From contig NZ_BTHK01000004.1 of the NCBI RefSeq assembly GCF_033242365.1, forward strand, positions 1 to 64,000: a stretch of 64,000 nucleotides of DNA, given 5' to 3'. This DNA is from Lachnoanaerobaculum sanguinis (GTDB lineage Bacteria; Bacillota; Clostridia; Lachnospirales; Lachnospiraceae). Positions 8,191 to 16,282 of the stretch are shown in pieces; position 1 is the first letter of the stretch, and each line of letters begins with the position of its first letter. Below the pieces are notes generated by a model. It saw only the letters and a program-made list of their open reading frames with translations. It did no database searches and had not been told where the DNA came from. A program made the translations under genes and the position numbers.

Positions 8191-9282
8191 ATGCAATACA
8201 ATAATATAGCTTTTATAGGCTTTGGACTTATAGCTGGATCTATCGCCAAAGCAATAAGAAAATACAGACCCGAATCAATAATCTATGCCTATACAAACAA
8301 CCGTTCCGAGCTGTTAAAAGGTAAAAGCGACGGGATTATCGACATTATTCTTGAAGGTATAGACAACACTCTTTCAGACTGTGATATAGTGTTTTTATGT
8401 ACTCCGGTAGAGTTCAATGATAAATATCTTAAAGATATAAAACCTTATATAAGAAAGGATGCAATCATAACGGATGTGGGGTCCACAAAGTCCTCAATTC
8501 ACAGTCTTGCAAAAGAACTTGAACTTGAGGATGTCTTTATAGGCGGACATCCTATGGCAGGTTCTGAAAAAACGGGGTATGACGCCTCGGATGCTCTGCT
8601 TTTGGAAAATGCTTATTATATGATCACTCCTTCCTCAAAAATAAATGCCGAAAAATTAAAGGTATTTTCAGGAATAATCGAATCAATAAAGGCTATTCCC
8701 TTTGTAATAGATTATCAAAAGCATGACAAAGTTGTTGCCACTATAAGCCATTTGCCTCATATTATTGCGGCTACACTTGTAAATCTGGTAAGTGAAAATG
8801 ACTATGATGACAGAGTAATGAAAAGAGTTGCCGCAGGGGGATTTAAAGATATTACAAGGATAGCCTCGGCTTCTCCAATCATGTGGGAACAGATATGTAT
8901 GCTTAATTCCGAGCCTATAAATATGATGCTTAGAAAATATATAGATACTTTAGAGGATGTATACTCACATTTGTCTTCCAAGTCAAGTACATATATCAAC
9001 AATATGTTTGCAAAATCCGGTGAATACAGAAATTCTCTTGATACAAACTCTCAGGGACTTATTATTTCAAAACATGATTTAAGCGTGCATATACAGGATA
9101 AACCGGGAGCAATTTCCGTTATCTCCGCCATATTGGCCGCAAATTCTATAAATATTAAAAATATCGGTATCAATCACAACAGAGAAAAGGGCGAGGGTGC
9201 TTTAAATATTTCTTTCTATGATGCCGATTCCTGTGAAATGGCAGGCAAATTATTGAAGGAATATAATTATAAAATTATTTAA
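8191..9282 (+). CDS. tyrA: Prephenate dehydrogenase with C-terminal ACT domain
   Basis: 363 residues from the ATG at 8191. It catalyses NAD(P)-dependent oxidative decarboxylation of prephenate to 4-hydroxyphenylpyruvate, the tyrosine branch. The N-terminal Rossmann fold begins IAFIGFGLIAGSIAKAI; GGHPMAGSEKTGYDA (about 115-130) is the prephenate-binding signature; an alpha-helical dimer domain follows. The last 70 residues (SVHIQDKPGAISVISAIL...) form an ACT domain, the likely site of tyrosine feedback. The start is not fully settled: GGAGG lies only 3 nt before the ATG at 8191, while an in-frame ATG at 8173 has no ribosome-binding site; homologous proteins begin near MQYNNIAFIG. aroA follows after 10 nt, so the two are co-transcribed. 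Confidence 0.93.
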   Translation: MQYNNIAFIGFGLIAGSIAKAIRKYRPESIIYAYTNNRSELLKGKSDGIIDIILEGIDNTLSDCDIVFLCTPVEFNDKYLKDIKPYIRKDAIITDVGSTKSSIHSLAKELELEDVFIGGHPMAGSEKTGYDASDALLLENAYYMITPSSKINAEKLKVFSGIIESIKAIPFVIDYQKHDKVVATISHLPHIIAATLVNLVSENDYDDRVMKRVAAGGFKDITRIASASPIMWEQICMLNSEPINMMLRKYIDTLEDVYSHLSSKSSTYINNMFAKSGEYRNSLDTNSQGLIISKHDLSVHIQDKPGAISVISAILAANSINIKNIGINHNREKGEGALNISFYDADSCEMAGKLLKEYNYKII

Positions 9283-9292
9283 CGGAGGAAAT

Positions 9293-10543
9293 ATGATAAA
9301 AGGTAGATTAAGGGTTCCCGGCGATAAATCAATTTCTCACAGAGCTGTTATGTTCGGTGCCATATCCAAGGGTATTACAAATATAAAAGGCTTTTTAACA
9401 GGTGCCGACTGCATCTCAACAATATCAATTTTTAAAAAAATGGGTATTGATATAGAAATAAAAAATACTGATGTTACAGTAAAGGGAAAGGGACTTTACG
9501 GCCTCTCTAAACCGGGTGAAATACTTGACTGCGGCAACAGCGGTACTACAACCAGACTTGTAAGCGGTATTTTATCCGCACAAAACTTCACTTCTGTCCT
9601 CACAGGTGACAAGTCTATACAAAAAAGGCCTATGAACAGAATTATAGCTCCTCTCACATTGATGGGCGCCGATATTAAAAGTAATAACGGTTTTGCACCT
9701 CTTACCATTACAGGAAGCTCGCTTCACGGTATTGAATATAACTCTCCCGTTGCCAGTGCGCAGGTAAAATCTGCAATACTTCTTGCAGGATTATATGCAG
9801 ATTCTCCGACTACTGTGATTGAGCCTGCAAAATCAAGAGACCATACCGAATTGATGTTAAAAAAATTCGGTGCAGATTTATATACGACAAAAACCTCAGC
9901 AACAATAAATCCATGTAAGGAACTTTTTGCAACCGATATAGACATTCCTTCCGATATATCATCAGCTGCTTTTTTTATGGCTGCCGCAGTTTTGGTCCCG
10001 GGTTCGGAGCTTATACTTGAAAATGTAGGTATAAACCCTACAAGAGACGGTGTAATAAAAGTTTTAAAAGATATGGGTTCAAATATAGAAATAATCAATT
10101 CAAATGATGAGTTTGAGCCTGTAGCCGATATCAAAGTATCCTATTCAAAGCTTCATGCAACTACTATAGGAGGAGAAATTATACCGACTCTTATAGATGA
10201 ACTGCCTTTACTTGCCGCCGTAGCTTCATTAGCTGAAGGTAAAACAATTATAAAGGATGCTGCAGAACTTAAGGTAAAAGAATCCAACAGAATAAAGGTA
10301 ATGTGTGAGGAACTTTCAAAACTCGGTGTAAATGTAGTAGAAACCGAGGACGGTATGGAGATTGAGGGAACAAACAAACTTTTGGGAAATGTCACCATAT
10401 CTACTCATGACGATCACAGAATCGCAATGACATTTGCAATTCTTGGACTGATTTCAGACGGTGAAATAAAACTTGATAATAAAAACTGTGTTGAAATATC
10501 ATATCCGGGATTTTTTGACGATTTAAGAAAAGTAAATATTTAA
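9293..10543 (+). CDS. aroA: 3-phosphoshikimate 1-carboxyvinyltransferase (EPSP synthase)
   Basis: 416 residues; transfers the enolpyruvyl group of PEP to shikimate-3-phosphate, the sixth step of the shikimate pathway, in the cytoplasm. The N-terminus carries GDKSISHRAVMFGAI (substrate-binding Lys/Ser/His/Arg), followed by LDCGNSGTTTRL, RPMNRI, and near the C-terminus LKVKESNRI and THDDHRIAM, the standard EPSP-synthase landmarks. The length is normal for the two-domain inside-out alpha/beta barrel. ACGGAGGAAAT precedes the ATG. It is co-transcribed with tyrA and followed by a strong terminator. No other shikimate genes are in the window, so the pathway is split in this genome. Confidence 0.97.
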   Translation: MIKGRLRVPGDKSISHRAVMFGAISKGITNIKGFLTGADCISTISIFKKMGIDIEIKNTDVTVKGKGLYGLSKPGEILDCGNSGTTTRLVSGILSAQNFTSVLTGDKSIQKRPMNRIIAPLTLMGADIKSNNGFAPLTITGSSLHGIEYNSPVASAQVKSAILLAGLYADSPTTVIEPAKSRDHTELMLKKFGADLYTTKTSATINPCKELFATDIDIPSDISSAAFFMAAAVLVPGSELILENVGINPTRDGVIKVLKDMGSNIEIINSNDEFEPVADIKVSYSKLHATTIGGEIIPTLIDELPLLAAVASLAEGKTIIKDAAELKVKESNRIKVMCEELSKLGVNVVETEDGMEIEGTNKLLGNVTISTHDDHRIAMTFAILGLISDGEIKLDNKNCVEISYPGFFDDLRKVNI

Positions 10544-10544
10544 A

Positions 10545-10594
10545 AAAAGCCGCCATCGATATATAACTGTGAGTATATACCGGTGGCGGCTTTT
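10545..10594. terminator. Bidirectional terminator after aroA
   Basis: GCCGCCATCG (10549-10558) pairs with CGGTGGCGGC (10581-10590), with a further ATATA/TATAT stem inside. It is flanked by an A-run and a T-run, so it serves aroA and the convergent CAP-domain gene. Confidence 0.88.
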
Positions 10595-10596
10595 GT

Positions 10597-11403
10597 TTAT
10601 TTCTGATGTCCGAAAAGCATTGCTACATAATAAAATCCGTTACTGTAATAATATCCGACTCCGGCATATATTGTAGATGCCGGCAGATTTTCTATAAACC
10701 CCTCACTTTGAAGCATAAGTTCATTATGCTTTGGTGAATTCTTAAATGATGCAATCTTTATATCTGTAGATGAGGAATTGTCCATTGTCAATATCTCAGA
10801 TACTCCGATATAATTATTCGTTATATTGTTCACAGTATAAAAAGCCTGTCCGTCAGGTCTGGTATGTGCAAACGATACTGCACTCTCCTTTGCTCTTTGC
10901 TGTGCCGCAGCCATAAGTTCACTGCTTATCACCATTTCAGGCAATCCCTTGCTTTTTCTGTACTCATTTAACTTAATGAAAAGCTCCGCTCTTTCACCTG
11001 TATTCTCTCCTGTGATATGCATTGCCATATCAAGTCCTGCCTGTCCGGATTTTGTCATTACAATTCCGTTCTGCGTCCAGGCGCCCTCTCCGTTTAAATC
11101 ATATCCGTCAGGTGATTTGGTATTCCTTAGCATTGCACTTTGCGGAAAAGCGCTGTTTCTTCCGTCATTAAAGAAATAAGCTTTACCGTCCACCCACTGC
11201 CAGCCTGTTAAAGTATATCCCTTTGTATTGAAGTAATACCAGTTTCCGTCGATATTTTTCCACTGTGATACGGGATATTTGTAATCATCAGTCAAGTACC
11301 ATGTTCCCTTTGAATCATGCTGCCAATTACCTGCATATGAGACCATAGAAAGTCCCATACTCATTGACAAAGCCGCTGCCAAAACAACTAATCTCTTCTT
11401 CAT
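10597..11403 (-). CDS. Secreted cell-wall-binding protein with CAP/SCP domain
   Basis: 268 residues. Signal peptide with cleavage after SYA (about residue 24). Residues about 25-110 contain choline-binding-type wall repeats (GTWYLTDD..., GNWYYFNTKGYTLTGWQWVDGKAYFF) rich in Trp/Tyr/Gly that would hold the protein on the envelope. Residues about 135-268 form a CAP (CRISP/PR-1/SCP-like) domain: LFIKLNEYRKSKGLPEM, the FAHTRPDG loop with the conserved His, GVSEI in place of the usual GENI/GENL, and a helix with SPKHNELML. The YGVGYYYSNGFYYV-like strand near the end closes the fold. Bacterial CAP proteins have no settled biochemical activity. The gene is monocistronic; AGGAGAAAAA precedes the ATG. 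Confidence 0.85.
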   Translation of the reverse strand: MKKRLVVLAAALSMSMGLSMVSYAGNWQHDSKGTWYLTDDYKYPVSQWKNIDGNWYYFNTKGYTLTGWQWVDGKAYFFNDGRNSAFPQSAMLRNTKSPDGYDLNGEGAWTQNGIVMTKSGQAGLDMAMHITGENTGERAELFIKLNEYRKSKGLPEMVISSELMAAAQQRAKESAVSFAHTRPDGQAFYTVNNITNNYIGVSEILTMDNSSSTDIKIASFKNSPKHNELMLQSEGFIENLPASTIYAGVGYYYSNGFYYVAMLFGHQK

Positions 11404-11599
11404 TTTTTCTCCTACAACTCATCCTAAATCCATCAAAATATATTTTACATATGCAAATTTCTTGAGTATAATACAAAAACAAGTATTTTTATAACTTTTA
11501 TACAATATAATTATATCAGACACATTAGGTAATTCATAGTGCCTGTTTGGTTAAACCAAATGAAGTATATTGTAAGAAATAGACAATGGAGAAGAAAAT

Positions 11600-12082
11600 A
11601 TGAGTCAAGATAAATTTGATTTGGAAGCGGCTCTAAAAAACCTTAACAGCGCCCCTTCATCACAGAAGAAAACCGGTACAATCAAAAAGAAAAATTCCGT
11701 AAAAATAGAACCTGATTACAGATATGAAGCATGCAATGACTCTTTCCCCTGTGCCAATTGTGGAAAAATGATAAATCCTGAAGGTGCAGGTACACATCAC
11801 AGAAACCATTGCCCCTACTGCCTGTCTTCCATTCATGTGGACAATGAACCCGGAGATCGTAAAAGTGATTGCAAAGGCATTATGGAGCCTATTTCCATAT
11901 GGGTTAAGGATAAGGGTGAATGGGCAATAGTTCACAGATGTAAAAAATGCGGTAAACTTAACACAAACAGAAGCGCCGCAGACGACAACCCTGTACTTTT
12001 GATGTCGATAGCCGTAAAGCCTTTGGCCTCACCGCCTTTCCCGCTACATTTACTGGAAAACGCACTTGATAAACAAAAATAA
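11600..12082 (+). CDS. RNHCP-domain zinc-binding protein
   Basis: 160 residues. A charged, Lys-rich N-terminus (about 1-40) is followed by an RNHCP domain: CANCG (about 51-55), the name-giving RNHCPYC, HVD, PGDRKSDCKG.MEPI, and the second zinc knuckle CKKCGKLNTNR. The eight Cys/His residues should bind two zinc ions. The domain is widespread in Firmicutes but its role is not established; an RNA- or ribosome-linked role is sometimes suggested because of its basic zinc ribbons, which is inference only. Start: GGAGAAGAAAAT precedes the ATG. It stands alone, divergent from the CAP gene and convergent with thrS. Confidence 0.85.
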   Translation: MSQDKFDLEAALKNLNSAPSSQKKTGTIKKKNSVKIEPDYRYEACNDSFPCANCGKMINPEGAGTHHRNHCPYCLSSIHVDNEPGDRKSDCKGIMEPISIWVKDKGEWAIVHRCKKCGKLNTNRSAADDNPVLLMSIAVKPLASPPFPLHLLENALDKQK

Positions 12083-12087
12083 AGAGA

Positions 12088-12120
12088 GGGCAAAGATCTT
12101 TTAAAGGTCTTTGCCCCCTT
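12088..12120 (+). terminator. Terminator of the RNHCP gene
   Basis: GGGCAAAGA (12088-12096) pairs with TCTTTGCCC (12108-12116), followed by CCTTCT; the T-run is weak. Confidence 0.65.
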
Positions 12121-12146
12121 CTAAATTCACATTTTATTCAGTTATT

Positions 12147-14102
12147 TTATTCAGTTACTTCTTCTTTTCTGATTTCTTTTGTTCTTATCTCTTTGCAGAT
12201 CATATCCACAAAGTCTGAAAGCTTTTTACTTCCCTCATCTCCTGCAAATCTGCTTCTTACAGATACGCTTCCTTCAGCTTCTTCCTTTTCACCTACTACA
12301 AGCATATATGGAAGTCTTGAAAGTCTTGCATCTCTTATCTTAAATCCTATCTTCTCCGTTCTGGTATCAACAGTAGCGTCAACACCGTTTCTCTTAAGTT
12401 CTTTCAAAACGGAGTTTGCATAGTCTGCATATTTGTCTGATATAGGAAGAATTCTTACCTGCTCAGGGCATAACCATGTAGGGAACTTTCCTGCATATTT
12501 TTCTATAAGCCATGCAAGTGTTCTCTCATAGCAACCAAGTGAAGTTCTGTGTACAATATAAGGTCTTACCTTTGCACCGTTTTGGTCTATATAGTAAAGG
12601 TCAAAGTTTTCTGCAATAGCGGCATCAAGCTGAATTGTAATCATTGTATCCTCTTTGCCGTAAACATTCTTTGCCTGAATATCAATCTTAGGTCCGTAGA
12701 ATGCAGCCTCACCGTCAGCCTCTGTAAAAGGAAGTCCCTTTTCTACCAGAATATTTCTAAGTGCAGCCTGTGTTCCTTCCCAATACGCCTCATCTCCAAG
12801 GTATTTTTCCTTATTATTCTTATCCCACTTTGAAAGTCTGAATGTTATATCATCTCTAAGACCAAGTGTATCAAGTACATATATTGCAAGGTTAAGACAG
12901 CTTTGAAGCTCTTCTTCAGCCTGATCCGGTCTTATTACATTGTGACCTTCGGAAATAGTAAACTGTCTTACTCTTGTAAGTCCGTGCATTTCTCCCGAAT
13001 CTTCATTTCTGAAAAGTGTTGAAGTCTCACCCATACGATATGGAAGATCTCTGTAGGATTTTTGAGTATTCTTGTATACATAATACTGGAACGGACATGT
13101 CATAGGTCTGAGTGCAAGGATTTCTCCGTCATGCTGAGGATCTCCCAAAATAAACATACCGTCCTGATAGTGATCCCAGTGTCCTGAAATCTTATAAAGA
13201 TCCGACTTTGCCATAAGAGGAGTCTTTGTTCTTACATAGCCCCACTCATTGTCCTCAAGATCTTCAATCCATCTTTGGAGTTTCTGAATCATCTTTGTAC
13301 CCTTCGGTAACATAAGAGGGAGTCCCTGACCCACTACATCTACAGTTGTAAAGAGTTCCATCTCTCTTCCAAGCTTGTTGTGATCTCTAAGCTTGATATC
13401 CTCAAGATGTTTTAAATGTGCCTCAAGCTCCTCTTTTGAATTATAAGCTGTACCGTATATTCTTTGAAGCTTTGCCTTATTTGAATCTCCTCTCCAATAT
13501 GCCATTGATGATGATATAAGTTTAAATGCCTTTATATCCTTTGTTCTTTGAAGATGAGGTCCGGCACAAAGATCAGTGAAATCTCCCTGTTTATAGAAAG
13601 ATATCTTCTCACCCTCCGGCAAATCTTTTATAAGCTCTACCTTATAAGGCTCATTTTTTTCTTCCATAAACTTGATAGCTTCTTCTCTTGGAAGCTCAAA
13701 TTTTTCTATATGCGCACCTTCTTTTATAATCTTTTTCATTTCGGCCTCAAGCTTGTCAAGGTCTTCTCTTGAGAAAGGCTCGTGGTCAAAATCATAGTAA
13801 AATCCTTCCGCAATGCTTGGTCCGATAGCAAGCTTGGCATCCGGGAAAACCCTTTTTACAGCCTCTGCAAGTACATGTGATGCTGAATGTCTTATAACTG
13901 AAAGTCCTTCCTTATCCTTTAGTGTAATAAGATTGAGCTCACAATCAGCTTCAAGTTCATCTCTTAAATCATGCATAACACCGTTTACTTCACCGGCAAC
14001 CACATTTCTTGCCAAACCCTCACTGATGTCCTTAGCAATATCAATAATACTTTTTTTGCTCTCATATTCTTTTACTGAGCCGTCTTTTAATGTTATCTTC
14101 AT
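12147..14102 (-). CDS. thrS: Threonyl-tRNA synthetase
   Basis: 651 residues. Domain order: TGS (1-60, MKITLKDGSVKEYESKKS), N2 editing/SAD domain with HSASHVLAEAVKRVFP (HxxxH near 75-85) and the DLCAGPH zinc-site region, class II catalytic core with motif 2 (TSTLFRNEDSGEMHGLTRVRQF) and motif 3 (TSLGCYERTLAWLIE), and a C-terminal anticodon-binding domain. The catalytic zinc Cys lies in RPMTCPFQYY, where most bacterial enzymes have PMNCPGH; this variant is familiar from clostridial ThrS proteins. It charges tRNA-Thr and edits Ser-tRNA-Thr. Expression is set by the T-box leader upstream. TGGAGGAAAT precedes the ATG. Confidence 0.97.
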   Translation of the reverse strand: MKITLKDGSVKEYESKKSIIDIAKDISEGLARNVVAGEVNGVMHDLRDELEADCELNLITLKDKEGLSVIRHSASHVLAEAVKRVFPDAKLAIGPSIAEGFYYDFDHEPFSREDLDKLEAEMKKIIKEGAHIEKFELPREEAIKFMEEKNEPYKVELIKDLPEGEKISFYKQGDFTDLCAGPHLQRTKDIKAFKLISSSMAYWRGDSNKAKLQRIYGTAYNSKEELEAHLKHLEDIKLRDHNKLGREMELFTTVDVVGQGLPLMLPKGTKMIQKLQRWIEDLEDNEWGYVRTKTPLMAKSDLYKISGHWDHYQDGMFILGDPQHDGEILALRPMTCPFQYYVYKNTQKSYRDLPYRMGETSTLFRNEDSGEMHGLTRVRQFTISEGHNVIRPDQAEEELQSCLNLAIYVLDTLGLRDDITFRLSKWDKNNKEKYLGDEAYWEGTQAALRNILVEKGLPFTEADGEAAFYGPKIDIQAKNVYGKEDTMITIQLDAAIAENFDLYYIDQNGAKVRPYIVHRTSLGCYERTLAWLIEKYAGKFPTWLCPEQVRILPISDKYADYANSVLKELKRNGVDATVDTRTEKIGFKIRDARLSRLPYMLVVGEKEEAEGSVSVRSRFAGDEGSKKLSDFVDMICKEIRTKEIRKEEVTE

Positions 14103-14121
14103 ATTTCCTCCATTTCCAATA

Positions 14122-14341
14122 ATAAAAAATCGCCCCTAAACTTTCGTTTAAGGGCGATTGACGCGGTTCCACCTTAATTCAGATATATAAATATATCCCT
14201 CATTTGATTATAACGTAATCAACGTGCTGTATTAAAGCCACTCCGAGACGGTCTTCACATATATTTCCATAAGTTGCTCTCAGCCTCCAACTCTCTCTGT
14301 AATTTCCACATATGCTACTTTTCTCTTCTTCGTTTATGCAC
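14122..14341 (-). ncRNA. T-box riboswitch of thrS (threonine)
   Basis: The minus-strand leader has the parts of a T-box. Stem I contains the AGAGAGAG and GGAGGCTGAGAG segments and a specifier region GAAGACCGTCTCGGAGTGG, in which ACC (14252-14250) is a threonine codon in the expected place. The T-box sequence AAGGTGGAACCGCG lies at 14175-14162; its UGGAACC-type bulge pairs with the tRNA acceptor end. A terminator follows, with AATCGCCC...GGGGCGATT stem and T6 (14159-14122). Uncharged tRNA-Thr should favour the antiterminator and expression. The specifier call is from inspection, not from a covariance model. Confidence 0.93.
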
Positions 14342-14344
14342 AAT

Positions 14345-14373
14345 ATAATATTACTTGATTTTACCTTTGTCAA
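14345..14373 (-). promoter_or_regulatory. Promoter of the thrS T-box leader
   Basis: A near-consensus TTGACA (14373-14368), 17 nt and TATTAT (14350-14345). It starts only 19 bp after the stop codon of the upstream flavoprotein gene. Confidence 0.8.
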
Positions 14374-14391
14374 GGTCTCAGTGTATTTTAT

Positions 14392-15609
14392 TTATAAATT
14401 TTCCAAATAATTGAGCATACCTTCTACAGCAACCTTTGCCTGAGCGACCGCATCAACTACGGTTTTTGAGCCGTGAACCACATCACCTGCAGCAAAAACA
14501 CCTTCAACAGTTGTCATGCAGTTTTCATCTACTATCAAAAGCCCTTTATCCGATGCTCTAAGTCCGTCTGTTGTAAGAACAAGCTTATTCTTAGGTCCGT
14601 TACTTACCGATATGATTGTGGAATCGGCATCTACATAGTCGAGTTCTTTTTCATAGTCGATTACATTGTCTTCTTCATCAAATATTGCAGTCTTAAATAC
14701 AGGACCGTCATATGTAATAGCTTCAATAGCCTTACCGAATATAAACTCGGCGCCTTCATATTTGGCCGCCTCCACCTCTACAGAGTTTGCTGCAACTCTT
14801 TTACTTCTGGCATAGAGCTTTACCGTTCTTGAACCTCTCCTAAGAGCTGTTCTTGCCACATCCATTGCGGCATTTCCCATACCGATTATAGCAACACTGT
14901 CTCCAAGCTTATGTCCGTCAGGATTTGCCAGATAGTCCACACTGAAATGTACATTCGGCATACTCTCACCTGCAATACCAAGAGTCTTTGCTCTCCACAC
15001 TCCGGTTCCTACAAATACAGCCTTGTAGCCGTCTCTGAAAAGATCCTTTATCTCCAAAGCTCCGCCTACTGCGGTATTGTTTCTTATCTTTATTCCCATT
15101 TTTTCCATCTTGTCATAGTATCTTTGCATTAAAGACTTCGGCAATCTGAAATCAGGAATACCGTACTGAAGCACTCCGCCTATTGTATTCTTTTCATCAA
15201 AAATAGTTACATCATAGCCTTCTTTTATCATCTTAATCGCTACAGTCATACCCGCAGGACCTCCGCCTATGACTGCGACCATCACATTCTTTCTCGGCTT
15301 TTTTACAAATTCCATTCTGTCCAGATAAAAGTCCGATATAAACTTTTCTATATCACAAAATCTTACCGGATTGTTTTTTCTGTTCATTATACAATTACCG
15401 AGACATTGAGCTTCATGGTCACAAACTATTGAGCAAACCAAAGATAAAGGATTGTTATCAAAGAGAATTTCTCCGGCCTCCATTATCTTTCCTTCTTTAA
15501 AAAGTGATATAACCTGTGGTATTGATGTTGTTATAGGACAATGACTGCTGCAAAGCGGTTTTTTACATTGCAGACATTTATTGGCCTCATTTACTATATG
15601 TAATCCCAT
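14392..15609 (-). CDS. GltD/NfnB-like NAD(P)-dependent FAD oxidoreductase
   Basis: 405 residues. The N-terminal ferredoxin-like region (Fer4_20 type) has CLQCKKPLC..HCP and CSIVCDHEAQCLGNC, ligands for 4Fe-4S clusters. VAVIGGGPAGMTVA (about 110-125) binds FAD, VAIIGMGNAAMDVARTALRRG (about 240) binds NAD(P), and GVFAAGDVVHGSKTVVDAVAQAK closes the FAD site. This is the architecture of glutamate synthase small subunits, sulfide dehydrogenase SudA and the NADPH subunit of NfnAB. No gltB-like large subunit or nfnA partner is adjacent, so a stand-alone role such as ferredoxin:NAD(P) or polysulfide electron transfer is as likely as glutamate synthesis. It has its own promoter at 15653-15681. Confidence 0.85.
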   Translation of the reverse strand: MGLHIVNEANKCLQCKKPLCSSHCPITTSIPQVISLFKEGKIMEAGEILFDNNPLSLVCSIVCDHEAQCLGNCIMNRKNNPVRFCDIEKFISDFYLDRMEFVKKPRKNVMVAVIGGGPAGMTVAIKMIKEGYDVTIFDEKNTIGGVLQYGIPDFRLPKSLMQRYYDKMEKMGIKIRNNTAVGGALEIKDLFRDGYKAVFVGTGVWRAKTLGIAGESMPNVHFSVDYLANPDGHKLGDSVAIIGMGNAAMDVARTALRRGSRTVKLYARSKRVAANSVEVEAAKYEGAEFIFGKAIEAITYDGPVFKTAIFDEEDNVIDYEKELDYVDADSTIISVSNGPKNKLVLTTDGLRASDKGLLIVDENCMTTVEGVFAAGDVVHGSKTVVDAVAQAKVAVEGMLNYLENL

Positions 15610-15652
15610 ATTTTACCTCTTACTTCCAACTAACTTAATATAAATCGGGTTA

Positions 15653-15681
15653 AGTTTACAGTGTAAATAAATATTTTTCAA
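15653..15681 (-). promoter_or_regulatory. Promoter of the GltD-like gene
   Basis: TTGAAA (15681-15676), 17 nt and TAAACT (15658-15653) on the minus strand, about 45 nt before the start codon. Confidence 0.6.
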
Positions 15682-15720
15682 TAAAGTATCTGATAAAATA
15701 CATTTAGATATTTTTTTGAC

Positions 15721-15757
15721 AAAAGCCCATAAATCCGTCACAGATCTATAGGCTTTT
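15721..15757 (-). terminator. Terminator of the DtxR-family regulator gene
   Basis: AAAAGCCCATAAATC pairs with GATCTATAGGCTTTTT; on the minus strand the stem ends in TTTTG. It starts 9 nt after the stop codon. Confidence 0.75.
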
Positions 15758-15765
15758 TCTTTAGA

Positions 15766-16131
15766 CTATTTATTCTTAAAATATTCCTTAAAACATTCAA
15801 ATGTCTCTTCACTGATATAGTGTTCTATTCTGCAGGCATCTTCTATCGCTGTTTCCTTGCTTACACCCATCTTTTGTAAAATTTCACCTAATGCGATATG
15901 TCTTTCAAGTGTAGATTCAGCAATCTCCAGGCCCTTTTCAGTCAATGTGATATGTCCTTCATTGTCAACTTCAACATAGCCGTTTTCTCTGAACTTTTTC
16001 ATCTGCTCACTTATAGTCGGCTTTGAATATCCCATTTCTCTTGCAATGTCAACTGCCCTTACAACTCCCGTCTTTTTCTTTAAACTGAGTATTGTCTCCA
16101 GATACATCTCGGCAGCTTCCTGTATAACCAT
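15766..16131 (-). CDS. DtxR/MntR-family metal-dependent repressor
   Basis: 121 residues. The N-terminal winged helix-turn-helix (YLETILSLKKKTGVVRAVDIAREMGYSKPTISEQMKKFRENGYV) is followed by the metal-binding/dimerisation helices (LTEKGLEIAESTLERHIALGEIL..MGVSKETAIEDACRIEHYISEETFECF) with the usual Glu, Cys and His ligands of DtxR/MntR proteins (EDACRIEH). There is no C-terminal SH3-like FeoA domain, so it is of the short MntR-like type. It should bind DNA when loaded with Fe(II) or Mn(II). It is the closest regulator to the P1B-ATPase and feo genes, whose intergenic region carries repeated GTTAG-N6-CTAAC palindromes, so it is the obvious candidate for their control. GGAGGTAATT precedes the start. 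Confidence 0.88.
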   Translation of the reverse strand: MVIQEAAEMYLETILSLKKKTGVVRAVDIAREMGYSKPTISEQMKKFRENGYVEVDNEGHITLTEKGLEIAESTLERHIALGEILQKMGVSKETAIEDACRIEHYISEETFECFKEYFKNK

Positions 16132-16177
16132 AATTACCTCCTTCTTTAATAAATTCCTGCTTACTGTTTATGCTGAT

Positions 16178-16206
16178 ATTATACCTAAAAATGTCACAAT
16201 TATCAA
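16178..16206 (-). promoter_or_regulatory. Promoter of the DtxR-family regulator gene
   Basis: TTGATA (16206-16201), 17 nt and TATAAT (16183-16178) on the minus strand, about 45 nt before the start. It lies after the ATPase terminator, so the regulator is a separate transcript. Confidence 0.65.
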
Positions 16207-16235
16207 ATATTTGCAACTTTTTTGGTTATCTTTGT

Positions 16236-16262
16236 AAAAATCGGACATCAAAAGATGTCCGA
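16236..16262 (-). terminator. Terminator of the P1B-ATPase operon
   Basis: A perfect 9-bp stem, TCGGACATC/GATGTCCGA, with a 4-nt loop at 16241-16262, followed on the minus strand by T5. Confidence 0.88.
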
Positions 16263-16282
16263 ATATATTAAAATCATTTTTC

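Noticed and set aside
9724..10134. 136-codon open frame antisense to aroA
   Set aside because: No ribosome-binding site, and the sense frame is a conserved EPSP synthase; it is a shadow.
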